A DNA stretch of 51,501 bases from Bdellovibrionales bacterium (GCA_007128005.1 SKYF01000117.1:1-51501), one strand, 5' to 3'. Counted from the stretch's first letter, positions 33,768 through 42,248 are shown. The notes: a model not told the origin generated them from the sequence alone. Made by a program: numbers and translations.

Positions 33768-35213
33768 ATGGCAAAAGTGAAGACTCTCTTTGTCTGTCAG
33801 GAATGTGGGGCCAGCCGACCCAAGTGGGAAGGCCGCTGCTCCGAGTGTGGAGCCTGGAACTCGCTGATTGAAGAGCAGCAAGTCAAAGCCCAATCAGCCC
33901 CTGCTAGCAGGGGCTGGACTCTGGGGGCCAAAGAGGGGGCCCTGACACCTCTTCGACTTGACCAGCCGGTGACTGAGCTCAACCTCCACCGCAGTAAAAC
34001 TGGCTATCAGGAGCTCGACCGAGTTCTCGGCGGGGGTCTAGTTCCTGGAAGCTACGTCTTGGTGGGAGGAGACCCAGGGGTGGGAAAAAGCACCCTCCTC
34101 CTACAAATGGCCGGAGGGCTTGCCAGAGAAGGACTGAGTGTCCTCTACGCTTCGGCAGAGGAGAGTGTTCAACAGACGGCTTTGAGAGCCCAGCGCCTTG
34201 GGGTGCGTCAACCTCTTGTGGAGGTGCTCAGTGAAAGCAACCTTCAAAACCTGATCCAGCTGGCCCAGGCTAGAAAGCCCAAGGTCCTGGTCGTTGACTC
34301 TATTCAAACTGTTTATCTCAATGAGATCAGCTCTGCTCCTGGGTCTGTGTCTCAAGTCAGAGAATGCGCCAGCCAGCTGATGGGGCTTGCCAAGGGATCA
34401 GGAATCAGCGTGTTTATCATTGGCCACGTCACCAAGGAGGGGCAACTGGCCGGACCTCAGACTCTGGCCCATATGGTGGATACAGTGCTGTCTTTTGAAG
34501 GGGACTCCAATCATCAGTTTCGCCTTTTAAGAGCCTTAAAAAACCGCTTTGGTGCGACCAACGAATTGGGTGTCTTTCAAATGGCCCAGGAGGGCTTGCG
34601 GGAAGTGACCAATCCCTCTGAGTTTTTTCTCGAAGAGCGGGGCAGTGATCTGATCGGCTCGGCCGTATTTGCAGCTATCGAGGGCAGCCGCCCCCTGCTC
34701 TGTGAAATTCAAGCCCTCGCTTCACCCACAACCATGCACACCCCAAGACGCACCTCCTTGGGCTTTGATGTCAATCGGGTGCATCTTCTGGCCGCAGTCC
34801 TAGATAAGCACCTGGATCTCAACTGCCACAGCAGTGAAATCTACATCAATGTGGTCGGCGGCCTGAAACTCACTGAGCCCAGTGCCGACTTGGCCGTGGC
34901 AGCAAGCCTTATCTCCTCTATCAAAAACCACGAGCTCATGGCTCACAGCTGCTTTTTTGGTGAGGTGGGACTCACCGGGGAGGTCCGAGCCAGCACCTTT
35001 GCCGAAGACCGAGTCAAAGAAGCCCTCAAGCTGGGCTTTAAGAGCTTTGTCCTACCCGACTCCAACCGCCGCCATCTCAAGGGCCTGGAGTCGGAAAAGG
35101 TCACCTTTCACTGGGTTAAAAACGTGGGCGATTTGGAAAAAGTGTGCGTGCCACGGCCTCGTGCCAAAGGCCCAAGCGCTTCTTTCTCTGCGCAGGCTTC
35201 ATCCCCACCTTAA
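33768..35213 (+). CDS. radA: DNA repair protein RadA/Sms
   Basis: 481 residues. Branch-migration helicase-like factor in recombinational repair. Zinc finger C10/C13/C24/C27 (CQECG ... CSECG), RecA-type core with Walker A GGDPGVGKST (about 100-109), RadA motif KNRFG (LKNRFGATNELG), then a Lon-like C-terminal domain (PSADLAVAASLIS) without a Lon active site. The last roughly 20 residues (PRPRAKGPSASFSAQASSPP) form an extension beyond the family core. That tail overlaps the end of glpK by 98 nt on the other strand. Confidence 0.94.
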   Translation: MAKVKTLFVCQECGASRPKWEGRCSECGAWNSLIEEQQVKAQSAPASRGWTLGAKEGALTPLRLDQPVTELNLHRSKTGYQELDRVLGGGLVPGSYVLVGGDPGVGKSTLLLQMAGGLAREGLSVLYASAEESVQQTALRAQRLGVRQPLVEVLSESNLQNLIQLAQARKPKVLVVDSIQTVYLNEISSAPGSVSQVRECASQLMGLAKGSGISVFIIGHVTKEGQLAGPQTLAHMVDTVLSFEGDSNHQFRLLRALKNRFGATNELGVFQMAQEGLREVTNPSEFFLEERGSDLIGSAVFAAIEGSRPLLCEIQALASPTTMHTPRRTSLGFDVNRVHLLAAVLDKHLDLNCHSSEIYINVVGGLKLTEPSADLAVAASLISSIKNHELMAHSCFFGEVGLTGEVRASTFAEDRVKEALKLGFKSFVLPDSNRRHLKGLESEKVTFHWVKNVGDLEKVCVPRPRAKGPSASFSAQASSPP

Positions 35214-36621
35214 AGCGGCTCTCCACTTGCCAGATCTTTTCCAGCTCCTTAAGGTCGGACCAAAAGCCCACCCCTAGACCCGCCAAATAAGCCGCGCCCA
35301 AAGCCGTTGTCTCCACCATCTGAGGCCGCTCAATTTCAACCCCCAGATAGTCTGCCTGTAGCTGCATCAATAAGTTGTTGCTCACAGCTCCCCCATCGAC
35401 CCGCAGAGAGCGCAGCCTGGTTTTGGCCTCAGCCTGCATTGCCGTGAGGATGTCCACATTCTGTAGAGCCATGGCCTCAAGGGTGGCCCGAGCAATATGG
35501 GCCCGATTAGAGCCTCGGGTGAGGCCCGTAATAAGCCCCCTCGCATGGGGATCCCAGTAAGGGGCACCCAGCCCCGCCAAAGCCGGAACAAACTCCACCC
35601 CTGCACTGTCGGCCACCTGCAAAGCCAGCTCCTCCACCTCGCGGCTCTCTTTAATAAAACCCAACTCATCTCTTAGCCACTGGACTGCAGCCCCGCAGAT
35701 AAAGGCCCCACCCTCTAATGCGTAAGTCAATTTCCCAGCCTGACCCAGTTGCCAGGCCACAGTGGTGAGAATCCCCTTTTTTGAAAGGGCCGCTTTGGTG
35801 CCCGTGTTCAACAAAATAAAACTCCCCGTGCCAAAAGTGCACTTGGCAGAGCCTGGGCGAAAGCAAGTCTGACCAAACAAAGCCGCCTGTTGATCTCCAG
35901 CCACTCCCGCAATCGGCAACCCATCAGGAAGTCCAGGAACATCTTTGGTGACAGCAAAAACTCCGCTGGAAGGGGATATCTCTGGCAGGAGCTCTCGGGG
36001 GACAGAAAAGAGCTTGAGCAACTCATCATCCCAATTTCCCTTATGAATATTCATCAGTTGAGTGCGCGATGCATTCGACACATCGGTTTTATGGCAAAGC
36101 CCCCCGCTCAGTCGCCAAAGCAGAAACGTGTCTACTGTTCCCGCCGCAAGCTCTCCCGCCTGAGCTCGCTTTTTAGCCCCTGGAATGTTCTCCAAAAGCC
36201 AGCGAATCTTGCTGGCAGAAAAGTAGGGATCTATCACCAACCCAGTCCTCTTGGCGATCATGGGGCCCAGTTTTTTCTTCTTGAGGCGATCACAAAAGTC
36301 TGCCGTACGCCGACACTGCCAGACAATGGCATTGGCAATGGCCCGACCGGACTCTCTCTCCCACATCACCACTGTCTCACGCTGATTGGTAATGCCGATG
36401 GCAGCAATCTCTGGGCGTCGGCCCCCTTCTTCCAGCTGTTTCAGGGAGCGCTTGATGCAAGAGAGCACCGATCGCCAAATGGCCTCTGGGTTGTGCTCGA
36501 CCCATCCTGGTTTGGGGTAGAGCTGCTCAAACTCCTCGTTGACCTTGGCCAGGACCTTGCCCTTGGCATCTATCACGGTCACCGTCGTCCCTGTTGTTCC
36601 CTGATCTATGGATAAAATCAT
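35116..36621 (-). CDS. glpK: Glycerol kinase
   Basis: 501 residues, usual length. Phosphorylates glycerol to glycerol 3-phosphate with ATP in the cytosol. FGGY-family motifs: MILSIDQGTTGTT at the start, GITNQRETVVMWERE, WQCRRTADFC, DPYFSASKIRW, GDQQAALFGQTCF, GTGSFILLNTG, the ATP-site EGGAFICGA and the C-terminal DGGAVSNNLLMQLQADYLG. AGGGGGC precedes ATG. No glpF or glpD is adjacent. The 3' end overlaps radA by 98 nt yet still contains the family's conserved end, LWHEAVART, so the overlap looks real. Confidence 0.95.
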   Translation of the reverse strand: MILSIDQGTTGTTVTVIDAKGKVLAKVNEEFEQLYPKPGWVEHNPEAIWRSVLSCIKRSLKQLEEGGRRPEIAAIGITNQRETVVMWERESGRAIANAIVWQCRRTADFCDRLKKKKLGPMIAKRTGLVIDPYFSASKIRWLLENIPGAKKRAQAGELAAGTVDTFLLWRLSGGLCHKTDVSNASRTQLMNIHKGNWDDELLKLFSVPRELLPEISPSSGVFAVTKDVPGLPDGLPIAGVAGDQQAALFGQTCFRPGSAKCTFGTGSFILLNTGTKAALSKKGILTTVAWQLGQAGKLTYALEGGAFICGAAVQWLRDELGFIKESREVEELALQVADSAGVEFVPALAGLGAPYWDPHARGLITGLTRGSNRAHIARATLEAMALQNVDILTAMQAEAKTRLRSLRVDGGAVSNNLLMQLQADYLGVEIERPQMVETTALGAAYLAGLGVGFWSDLKELEKIWQVESRFKVGMKPAQRKKRLGLWHEAVARTLFPNRPRF

Positions 36622-36701
36622 ATTTAGCCCCCTAAGACTTTAAGTGGCACAATATAAAAACTGAGGGGACGAAGATCATCTCGCAGAGCGCAAAACAGGG
36701 G

Positions 36702-36941
36702 TCATTCGGGAGGGATTTCATCTATTGGGTCAGAGCTGATGGCCACAATGATACCCCTCCAGGCCTGTATCACAAAACCTGGGCTGTCCTCATTGCGGCT
36801 GACCATGACAGTCGTCAAGCCCACGGCAATGGCCACCCCCACCACCAGCAGCAGAATATACTCCACAATAATTTGCCCGGACTCAGACCGCACTTGACCC
36901 CTTCTGGCCTGGCTTTTAATTTGGCGTGGTGAGTGAGACAA
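36702..36941 (-). CDS. Small type IV/Flp pilin-like protein
   Basis: 79 residues from TTG 36941 with GGGGG upstream. A basic N-terminus is followed by SGQIIVEYILLLVVGVAIAV, which matches the prepilin-peptidase site (G before Q) with the Glu at +5 typical of Flp pilins and TadE-like proteins, then a short hydrophilic tail. It would be cleaved and assembled or anchored in the inner membrane by a Tad-type system that is not in this window. Could also be a stray membrane peptide. Starts are divergent from the TlpA-like gene and only 14 nt apart. Confidence 0.6.
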   Translation of the reverse strand: MSHSPRQIKSQARRGQVRSESGQIIVEYILLLVVGVAIAVGLTTVMVSRNEDSPGFVIQAWRGIIVAISSDPIDEIPPE

Positions 36942-36955
36942 AGGAAGACCCCCGT

Positions 36956-37537
36956 TTGGTTTTTTTGACCATGAAGTTTGCAGCCCTCGTGGCCATCCTG
37001 ATACTTATCGGAAGTCTCTATTTATATTCAAACCTCGGTCCGCAAAATTCCACGCAGAATCTTGCCCGACCCGACTTTAGTGGGCTGTCACTTGCCTTAG
37101 CGGAGAGTTCATCTCAATTTGAGACACTAGATCTCGAGGCTCTCCTGAACCTGGAATCCATCCCAAATAGAGGTTTGATCTTGATCAGCCTATGGGCCCA
37201 TTGGTGCTGGCCCTGTCTGGTTGAACTGCCCCTGCTCAATAGGATTTATGAAGAGCTCCAGCAAAAGGGCCTCATTGTCCTGGCAGTAAACTTGGACGAG
37301 AACCCCGAGGAACAGTTCAAAGCTGACGCCTTCTGGTCCGACCAGGGGCTGAGCATGGCCTCCTCAAGAATGAGCCTTAAGGAGTTTCAAGAGACATTTC
37401 CCGCTTCCATTCGGGGCATTCCCTTCCACGCCCTACTGGACTCTGAGGGTCAGATTCTCTGGTCCAAACATGGGGCCCTGGATTGGGCCCATCCCCAAGT
37501 CCTACAGGATTTGACTGATTTATTGACAAAAAAATAA
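36956..37537 (+). CDS. TlpA-like thioredoxin family protein
   Basis: 193 residues from TTG 36956, chosen because AAGGAAG lies 8 nt upstream; ATG 36971 is an alternative. An N-terminal membrane anchor (FAALVAILILIGSLYLY) places the thioredoxin domain in the periplasm. Active site WAHWCWPCLVELP gives CxxC (Cys-Trp-Pro-Cys) followed by the conserved EL/P helix. A later segment RGIPFHALLDSEGQIL holds the cis-Pro loop (IPF). Reduces or oxidises disulfides of exported proteins; partner unknown. The gap to the next gene (37538-37824) shows no supported ORF. Confidence 0.8.
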   Translation: MVFLTMKFAALVAILILIGSLYLYSNLGPQNSTQNLARPDFSGLSLALAESSSQFETLDLEALLNLESIPNRGLILISLWAHWCWPCLVELPLLNRIYEELQQKGLIVLAVNLDENPEEQFKADAFWSDQGLSMASSRMSLKEFQETFPASIRGIPFHALLDSEGQILWSKHGALDWAHPQVLQDLTDLLTKK

Positions 37538-37824
37538 GCCTTTGAGGGCTGTGGGTTTGAACTACTGGACGACAGATTGGAAAAGCCCTCCCTCTCAACC
37601 CACCAAATTGGTTTCCACAGCCCCCTTCTGCTTCCTGCAGCCTCTTTCTGTCTCATTCCCGAGCAAAACCTCTTCGTCTTGAGACGGTCAATTTTCTTTT
37701 TTTGCCTAGACTCTGGTCGAGTGAAAACTTTCTACACTTTTTTGAACTTTAAGGGGCAGATTTTGGAGTTTGAAGGCCCCTACCTTGCACTTAGTCGAGG
37801 AAACGCTTTGATGGGAGGAAAGAT

Positions 37825-38784
37825 ATGACTTCATGTCTTAAAAAAACGCTGGGTGTGGGGACCCTCATTTTCTTTGTAGGATGCTCTACAGACAGTGCCC
37901 TCTTTGTCGAAAAGGAGGATTCCAACCTGCAGCCGAACAGCAAGCTGGACTGCTGGAATCCAGGCTTAGACCCTGACGACCCCGACTACTTCGAACCTAT
38001 ACATGACCCTGACTGCTACAACCCCGACATTCCCTACCCAGATGATGATGGCTTCTCAAATGATGGCGAAAACAATCAGAACGGCAACCCCGACCCCGGT
38101 CACAACGACAATTCAGGGGATGAGAATTCTGATCCGGGCCATCCAGATGATCAGTTTGTCAAGCAACCCATCGATGATGACTTTGATGACAGATGGCTAG
38201 ATACCCATTGCTCAACTGGTACAGCCCTGCCCTCTCATCTTGCACTTAGCTCTGCTGCCAAAGATATTGACCTGCTCAAAATCAGACGTCCTCATCTGGT
38301 GGAAGAGGCATTGAATCTCACTGCTCAGGATGTCCGTGGCCCTCTGCTTGTTCAAAAGGCCGAGCGCGTTCTCTATGCCATCGACCTCAGAGGAGGAACT
38401 TCCATCCGAGCCAATCACATTGACCTTATAGAACACAACAGAGGCCCAGTAAAACTCAGTGCCCTGAGCGTAGAGCAACTCACCGATCTTAGAGGTCCAC
38501 TGAAGGTGACTGCCCACAACATCGGCAACATCTATGACAACCGCGGCCCTCTTTGCATCAGCGCCCATAGCGTTGACCGGCTGGAAAACAACCGAGGCCC
38601 CGTCAGACTTTTTGGCCAGACTAAAGATGGACAAAGAGCTCGCATTGAGGTCATTGAGAACACCAGAGGCCCCATCTTCCTCGACAATATTGATGTGGGC
38701 CGCATTGAAAATGCTCGCGGCCCCATCTTTATCCGCAATGGAAGCGTTGACGAGCGCATCGATCACAAAGGCCCCGTTCGCTAG
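37825..38784 (+). CDS. Lipoprotein with 17-residue solenoid repeats
   Basis: 319 residues; lipobox FVGC (Cys 20). Residues 20-145 are an acidic, Asp/Asn/Pro-rich linker with PDPGHNDN-type repeats. Residues about 165-319 form a regular 17-residue repeat (RGPLKVTAHNIGNIYDN, RGPLCISAHSVDRLENN, RGPIFLDNIDVGRIENA), with an insertion of seven residues in one unit (RGPVRLFGQTKDGQRAR...). The Arg-Gly-Pro turns and alternating hydrophobics suggest a beta-solenoid. It is paralogous to the protein at 40608-41423. Function unknown. Signal, linker and solenoid suit a surface-displayed scaffold. Confidence 0.75.
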   Translation: MTSCLKKTLGVGTLIFFVGCSTDSALFVEKEDSNLQPNSKLDCWNPGLDPDDPDYFEPIHDPDCYNPDIPYPDDDGFSNDGENNQNGNPDPGHNDNSGDENSDPGHPDDQFVKQPIDDDFDDRWLDTHCSTGTALPSHLALSSAAKDIDLLKIRRPHLVEEALNLTAQDVRGPLLVQKAERVLYAIDLRGGTSIRANHIDLIEHNRGPVKLSALSVEQLTDLRGPLKVTAHNIGNIYDNRGPLCISAHSVDRLENNRGPVRLFGQTKDGQRARIEVIENTRGPIFLDNIDVGRIENARGPIFIRNGSVDERIDHKGPVR

Positions 38785-39434
38785 AAATCAATGACTCTCA
38801 GCCTCTCAACAGGACAAGAGGCTCTGTAGGCTAAACTGAGGTAATATCCCTCTCTGAGAAACCAGCTCCATGTCAGAAGCTCGGGTGTTGCCTCTGCCTC
38901 AAACTCAAAAGGCTCCAAGTATTGGAGTCCCTCACCAGACAGCTTCCCCTTGGCCTCTCTTTCAGTCCACTTCCAGAAAAGGTAATTGCTGGACTGGACA
39001 GGATCTACCACCTGTTGCATTTCCCTCAGCTGCTCAGAACTCAGAGCTCTCTGACTGAACCGCACAAGGTCCTTCAATTCTCGGACTCTCTCCATATCAA
39101 AGCCCACTTGGCCATGAGTCGAGATTGCGACTCCCATCCATCCATGACTATGGGACAGGCTAAAGTGGATGGGTTCTCCTTTTAAAAAAGGCTTTCCTGT
39201 GGGACTCACTTGGAGCTCAAAGTTGTGGGGCCAGTCCTGTCCCAAATAAGTCGAGAGCGCCCTGTCCAGCAGCCAGCGCCCCGACAAAAATTCCTGTCGC
39301 CTTTTATGTGAAGTGATTCTATCCAAATGAAGGGAGTCCCGATCAGACAGGCGACTGCCCTCACCCCCTTCAGTCTGCTGTGAAGGGCTCAACCAAATGT
39401 GGATCTCTTTCTCAGGCAAATTCGCAACATACAC
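38781..39434 (-). CDS. 4'-phosphopantetheinyl transferase, Sfp type
   Basis: 217 residues; GTG start at 39434. Transfers phosphopantetheine from CoA to carrier-protein serines. Sfp/EntD features: SGRWLLDRAL, SPTGKPFL, HFSLSHSHGWMGVAIS, the Mg-site VGFDMERV (Asp, Glu), and FWKWTEREAKGKLSGEGL with the WxxxEAxxK motif. No carrier-protein, PKS or NRPS gene is adjacent, so it probably serves the fatty-acid ACP or a distant cluster. The 3' end overlaps the solenoid lipoprotein by 4 nt. Confidence 0.85.
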   Translation of the reverse strand: MYVANLPEKEIHIWLSPSQQTEGGEGSRLSDRDSLHLDRITSHKRRQEFLSGRWLLDRALSTYLGQDWPHNFELQVSPTGKPFLKGEPIHFSLSHSHGWMGVAISTHGQVGFDMERVRELKDLVRFSQRALSSEQLREMQQVVDPVQSSNYLFWKWTEREAKGKLSGEGLQYLEPFEFEAEATPELLTWSWFLREGYYLSLAYRASCPVERLRVIDF

Positions 39435-39505
39435 TCTTATCAGTTAAACCTATTTTGCCCAATTCACAAGTCACTTTCTATTTATCTTGCCTCTTGCCTC
39501 TCCGC

Positions 39506-40414
39506 TTACCTTTTCTCCACTGAGGTCACAGACAGGCTAGGAGTCAAGATGCATCTTCCACTGTTTCCAGCTTGAAGCAACTTCACAGAGCTCAGGTCAA
39601 ACTGAACCACATAGTCGCTGTTGGCCTGGAACAGTTGGTTGCCACGCATGTTAAGCTTTAGACCGGATTGCTGAGCAGAGGGCGTCCTCAGTACCAGCTC
39701 CAGGCTTCGGCCCTCAGCATCTACAAGCTGGTTTCCCTCGGACTCCAATACAATGCTAATCTGATTGGCCCGGGTGGCAGTTGCTACAAAGAGGGGAAGC
39801 CCTTCAGCTAGCTCAGCCAAACTACGAACGCCATATAGAGAGCTAACAAGGGTGTTGCCCAAGTAAACATCCCGAATATTTATGCGAATATCTGATAATC
39901 CAGAAATTCCACAGGCTAGATCAATCTGGTCTCGGGAAGGTTCTGGAGTGGGCACTTGGTGGTCCTGACCGGGAGGCTGGACAGCCACATCTCTATTTTC
40001 TGATTCAACCTCGCGCTGCTCGGAGTCCACAACCTCACGCTGCTCGGAGTCCACAACCTCACGCTGCTCGGAGTCCACAACCTCGCGCTGCTCGGAGTCC
40101 ACAACCTCACGCTGCTCGGAGTCCTCTTCTTTTTCTACGACTTTGGTATCATTATTCTCATTGTGCCCTGAATCATCCCTAATCACTTCTTGCTCAGGGG
40201 TTGGCTGGTTCTCGCCACTGGGCTGGGACTCTCTAGCCACTGGAATCACTGGAATAGGCTCAACGGCCTCTCCGATCTCAAAATCTTCACTCAAGGCCTC
40301 AAGAGGCATTCCTCCCACTAGGCCAAATTCCACATCGGCACAGTTTTGAAAGGAAAAGTTAAGGGCAAAAAGACCCGAAAAAATCACTGTTAAAAAAATA
40401 CGTCTTTGAATCAT
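39506..40414 (-). CDS. Exported protein with acidic tandem-repeat linker and FQNC leader
   Basis: 302 residues; strong site GGGGGA before ATG. The leader ends FSFQNCADVEF, so Cys 26 follows Phe-Gln-Asn: a lipobox-like site with an atypical -1 Asn. An acidic linker (about 45-160) contains about five copies of DSEQREVV coded by a 24-nt tandem repeat, then Pro/Gln-rich sequence. The C-terminal domain (about 165-302) is beta-rich with two cysteines (LACGISG, GRCILTP). No family recognised. Same layout (leader, acidic linker, folded tail) as its two neighbours. Confidence 0.65.
   Translation of the reverse strand: MIQRRIFLTVIFSGLFALNFSFQNCADVEFGLVGGMPLEALSEDFEIGEAVEPIPVIPVARESQPSGENQPTPEQEVIRDDSGHNENNDTKVVEKEEDSEQREVVDSEQREVVDSEQREVVDSEQREVVDSEQREVESENRDVAVQPPGQDHQVPTPEPSRDQIDLACGISGLSDIRINIRDVYLGNTLVSSLYGVRSLAELAEGLPLFVATATRANQISIVLESEGNQLVDAEGRSLELVLRTPSAQQSGLKLNMRGNQLFQANSDYVVQFDLSSVKLLQAGNSGRCILTPSLSVTSVEKR
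40009..40124. repeat. 24-nt tandem repeat, about 4.8 copies
   Basis: The unit CCTCACGCTGCTCGGAGTCC plus ACAA is repeated at 40009, 40033, 40057, 40081 and partially at 40105. The only variation is a synonymous A/G in the sixth position region (CTCGC versus CTCAC). It codes DSEQREVV on the minus strand. Length in whole codons means copy number can change without frameshift. Confidence 0.92.
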
Positions 40415-40607
40415 TACATCCCCCTTTGCTCACGTTCAATTAAAGCAAATTCAATGCCCCCGTTTTTCTTGCGAGGGCCACATAAATCACATTTCACATC
40501 TCAATTTGATTCACTCCCTGTAAATTAGATTTGCATTATCCAAAAATTCAACAGGGTCCCGGTCTGCCTGAACACAAATTGAGACAGATCTATTCACTAT
40601 ATTTATA

Positions 40608-41423
40608 TCAGAGCCGCTCACCGATCTGAGCTCCATTTCTAAACAGGACTTTACCTCGATGTCCGATCAAACGGTGAACATAGACTCCATCTAAAATCAG
40701 TAGACCTTTCGTGTTGGCCACTGTCTCAACCTCGGCCCCATAACTTCCCAAGCTGGCGCCGACAATCTTTAGGGCTCCTTTCACATTCTCAATCCTCTCA
40801 ACAGAATGGGCACTCAAGCAGATCGCACCCTTGGAGCTCTCCAGGGAGCCCAGGTGATTGGCATTGATCAAAGACAGTCCCCTCATTTTCTCAATGGACT
40901 CAATCTCCAGTGCGGTGACTCGAGTTAGGCCCCTCGCTCTATAGACAGAGTCAATCCTGTTCGCTCTGAGCCCCACTCGACCAAATAGATCATTGGCAGC
41001 CCTCACCCGATCAGCCTTTCTCAAAACAAAGTGTCCTCTGACTCTTTCTAAAGAGAGGTTCCTCGCCTCACTGACAACACGACGGCCGATGAGATTCCTT
41101 AACTGAAGGTCTCGGGCACTGGCTGAGATCTCCAGCTCCTCTAGGGCAGACAGTCTTCGAGAACAGTTGGCCTCCAACCACCCTCTTTCTCTCTCGAGGT
41201 TGTCTCCACTCTCGTCGATGTCCTCATAATCCCTGTCGGCAATCTCCTCATAGTCTGAATGGTCTTGGTCGTCTAGACCACGGTCATTCTCTGAATCCGC
41301 GAACTGACTTTTTTGATTATCCCCTGCTTCAGTAAATTGAACTTCAGAGCAGTTCTGAAAGCCAGAGACCACGAAAGCCCCTGTCACTACCAAACTCGAC
41401 AGCCAATAGAACCTTTGAGTCAT
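40608..41423 (-). CDS. Exported 17-residue-repeat solenoid protein (paralogue)
   Basis: 271 residues; GGAGGGG before ATG. The leader ends VSGFQNCSEVQF, the same FQNC pattern as the 39506-40414 gene. An acidic linker (about 33-85) leads to 17-residue units starting near residue 140 (RGLTRVTALEIESIEKM, RGLSLINANHLGSLESS, KGAICLSAHSVERIENV) with the same 7-residue expansion in one unit as in the 37825-38784 protein. ICLSAHSVERIEN corresponds to LCISAHSVDRLEN there. Clear paralogues on opposite strands. Function unknown; beta-solenoid fold inferred. Confidence 0.75.
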   Translation of the reverse strand: MTQRFYWLSSLVVTGAFVVSGFQNCSEVQFTEAGDNQKSQFADSENDRGLDDQDHSDYEEIADRDYEDIDESGDNLERERGWLEANCSRRLSALEELEISASARDLQLRNLIGRRVVSEARNLSLERVRGHFVLRKADRVRAANDLFGRVGLRANRIDSVYRARGLTRVTALEIESIEKMRGLSLINANHLGSLESSKGAICLSAHSVERIENVKGALKIVGASLGSYGAEVETVANTKGLLILDGVYVHRLIGHRGKVLFRNGAQIGERL

Positions 41424-41587
41424 TGTCCCCTCCCAGAGAAATTTTCTTAATCATTGAGGAAGGAAGCAAAAATTGTGCTTAGCCAGAAAGCCTGTTCTCA
41501 AAATGAGAGGTCTCTGAACGAGGAGCCTGGGCTGAGCCTGTGTAAGACATAGACGGACGAAAAAAACTACAACAGTCCAGTCTCACA

Positions 41588-41616
41588 TTGATACACTGGG
41601 CAATTTGGGATAGTTT
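41588..41616 (+). promoter_or_regulatory. Candidate promoter of the Nfu gene
   Basis: TTGATA (41588-41593) and TAGTTT (41611-41616) are separated by 17 nt, resembling a sigma-70-type promoter with a good -35 and a poor -10. It lies 37 nt before the ATG. The rest of the 229-nt gap holds no ORF I can support. Confidence 0.3.
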
Positions 41617-41652
41617 CACCGACATCGTCGACCACAATTTAAGGGAGTCTTT

Positions 41653-42228
41653 ATGTCTCAACAGAGCCCGCAAATCCAAGTTTTCTATGAAGCCACACCC
41701 AACCCCCACTCAATGAAGTTTGTGGCCACTCAGCCCTTTGCCGAGGAAACTCTCTTTTGTGAAGATGTCAGCCAGGCCCGCCGCTCGCCTTTGGCTATGA
41801 AGTTGTTTGGCTTTCCCTGGATGCAGTCCCTGCTCTTGGGCCCAAACTTTGTCACCGTGACCAAACAGGATTGGGTGGACTGGGCCACCTTGGCTGATCC
41901 TCTCGCCCAAATGATCCAAGAACACCTGGAAAGTGGGGAGGCCGTTCTCTTGCCGGACACTCAAGCATCCCGCCCACAGATGGACGATGACCCCTCAGAC
42001 AGCCCCGTGGTTCGAGAAATCAAAAGAGTGCTTAATTTTGAGGTGCGGCCCGCGGTGGCCATGGATGGTGGGGATATCGTCTTTCACAAATACGAGGACC
42101 GCAGAGTCTATGTCTATATGCAGGGGTCCTGTTCTGGATGCCCCAGCTCCACTATGACCCTGAAAGAGGGCATTGAAGTCAGGCTTAAAGAAGTCGTCCC
42201 CGAAATTGAGGAGGTCATTGCCCTCTAA
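41653..42228 (+). CDS. NifU-like iron-sulfur carrier with Nfu_N domain
   Basis: 191 residues; AAGGGAG precedes ATG. An N-terminal Nfu_N domain (about 8-95; FYEATPNPHSMKFVAT, FPWMQSLLLGPNFVTVTK) is joined by an acidic linker to the C-terminal NifU domain (about 115-191) with the cluster-binding CxxC in GSCSGCPSS, preceded by RPAVAMDGGDI. Such Nfu proteins deliver 4Fe-4S clusters to target enzymes in the cytosol. Same arrangement as mitochondrial NFU1. Monocistronic. Confidence 0.9.
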   Translation: MSQQSPQIQVFYEATPNPHSMKFVATQPFAEETLFCEDVSQARRSPLAMKLFGFPWMQSLLLGPNFVTVTKQDWVDWATLADPLAQMIQEHLESGEAVLLPDTQASRPQMDDDPSDSPVVREIKRVLNFEVRPAVAMDGGDIVFHKYEDRRVYVYMQGSCSGCPSSTMTLKEGIEVRLKEVVPEIEEVIAL

Positions 42229-42248
42229 ATGAGGCCAGGACCTATTTG

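Noticed and set aside
35890-36615. Long open frame (241 codons) on the + strand
   Set aside because: It lies opposite glpK, a clear gene with conserved motifs; its translation has no recognisable domain and no ribosome site.
37577-37828. 83-codon frame between the TlpA-like gene and the solenoid lipoprotein
   Set aside because: No ribosome site or typical composition, and its end overlaps the start of a well-supported lipoprotein gene.
40009-40124. Possible CRISPR array
   Set aside because: The 24-nt units are directly abutting with no spacers and encode a peptide repeat in frame.
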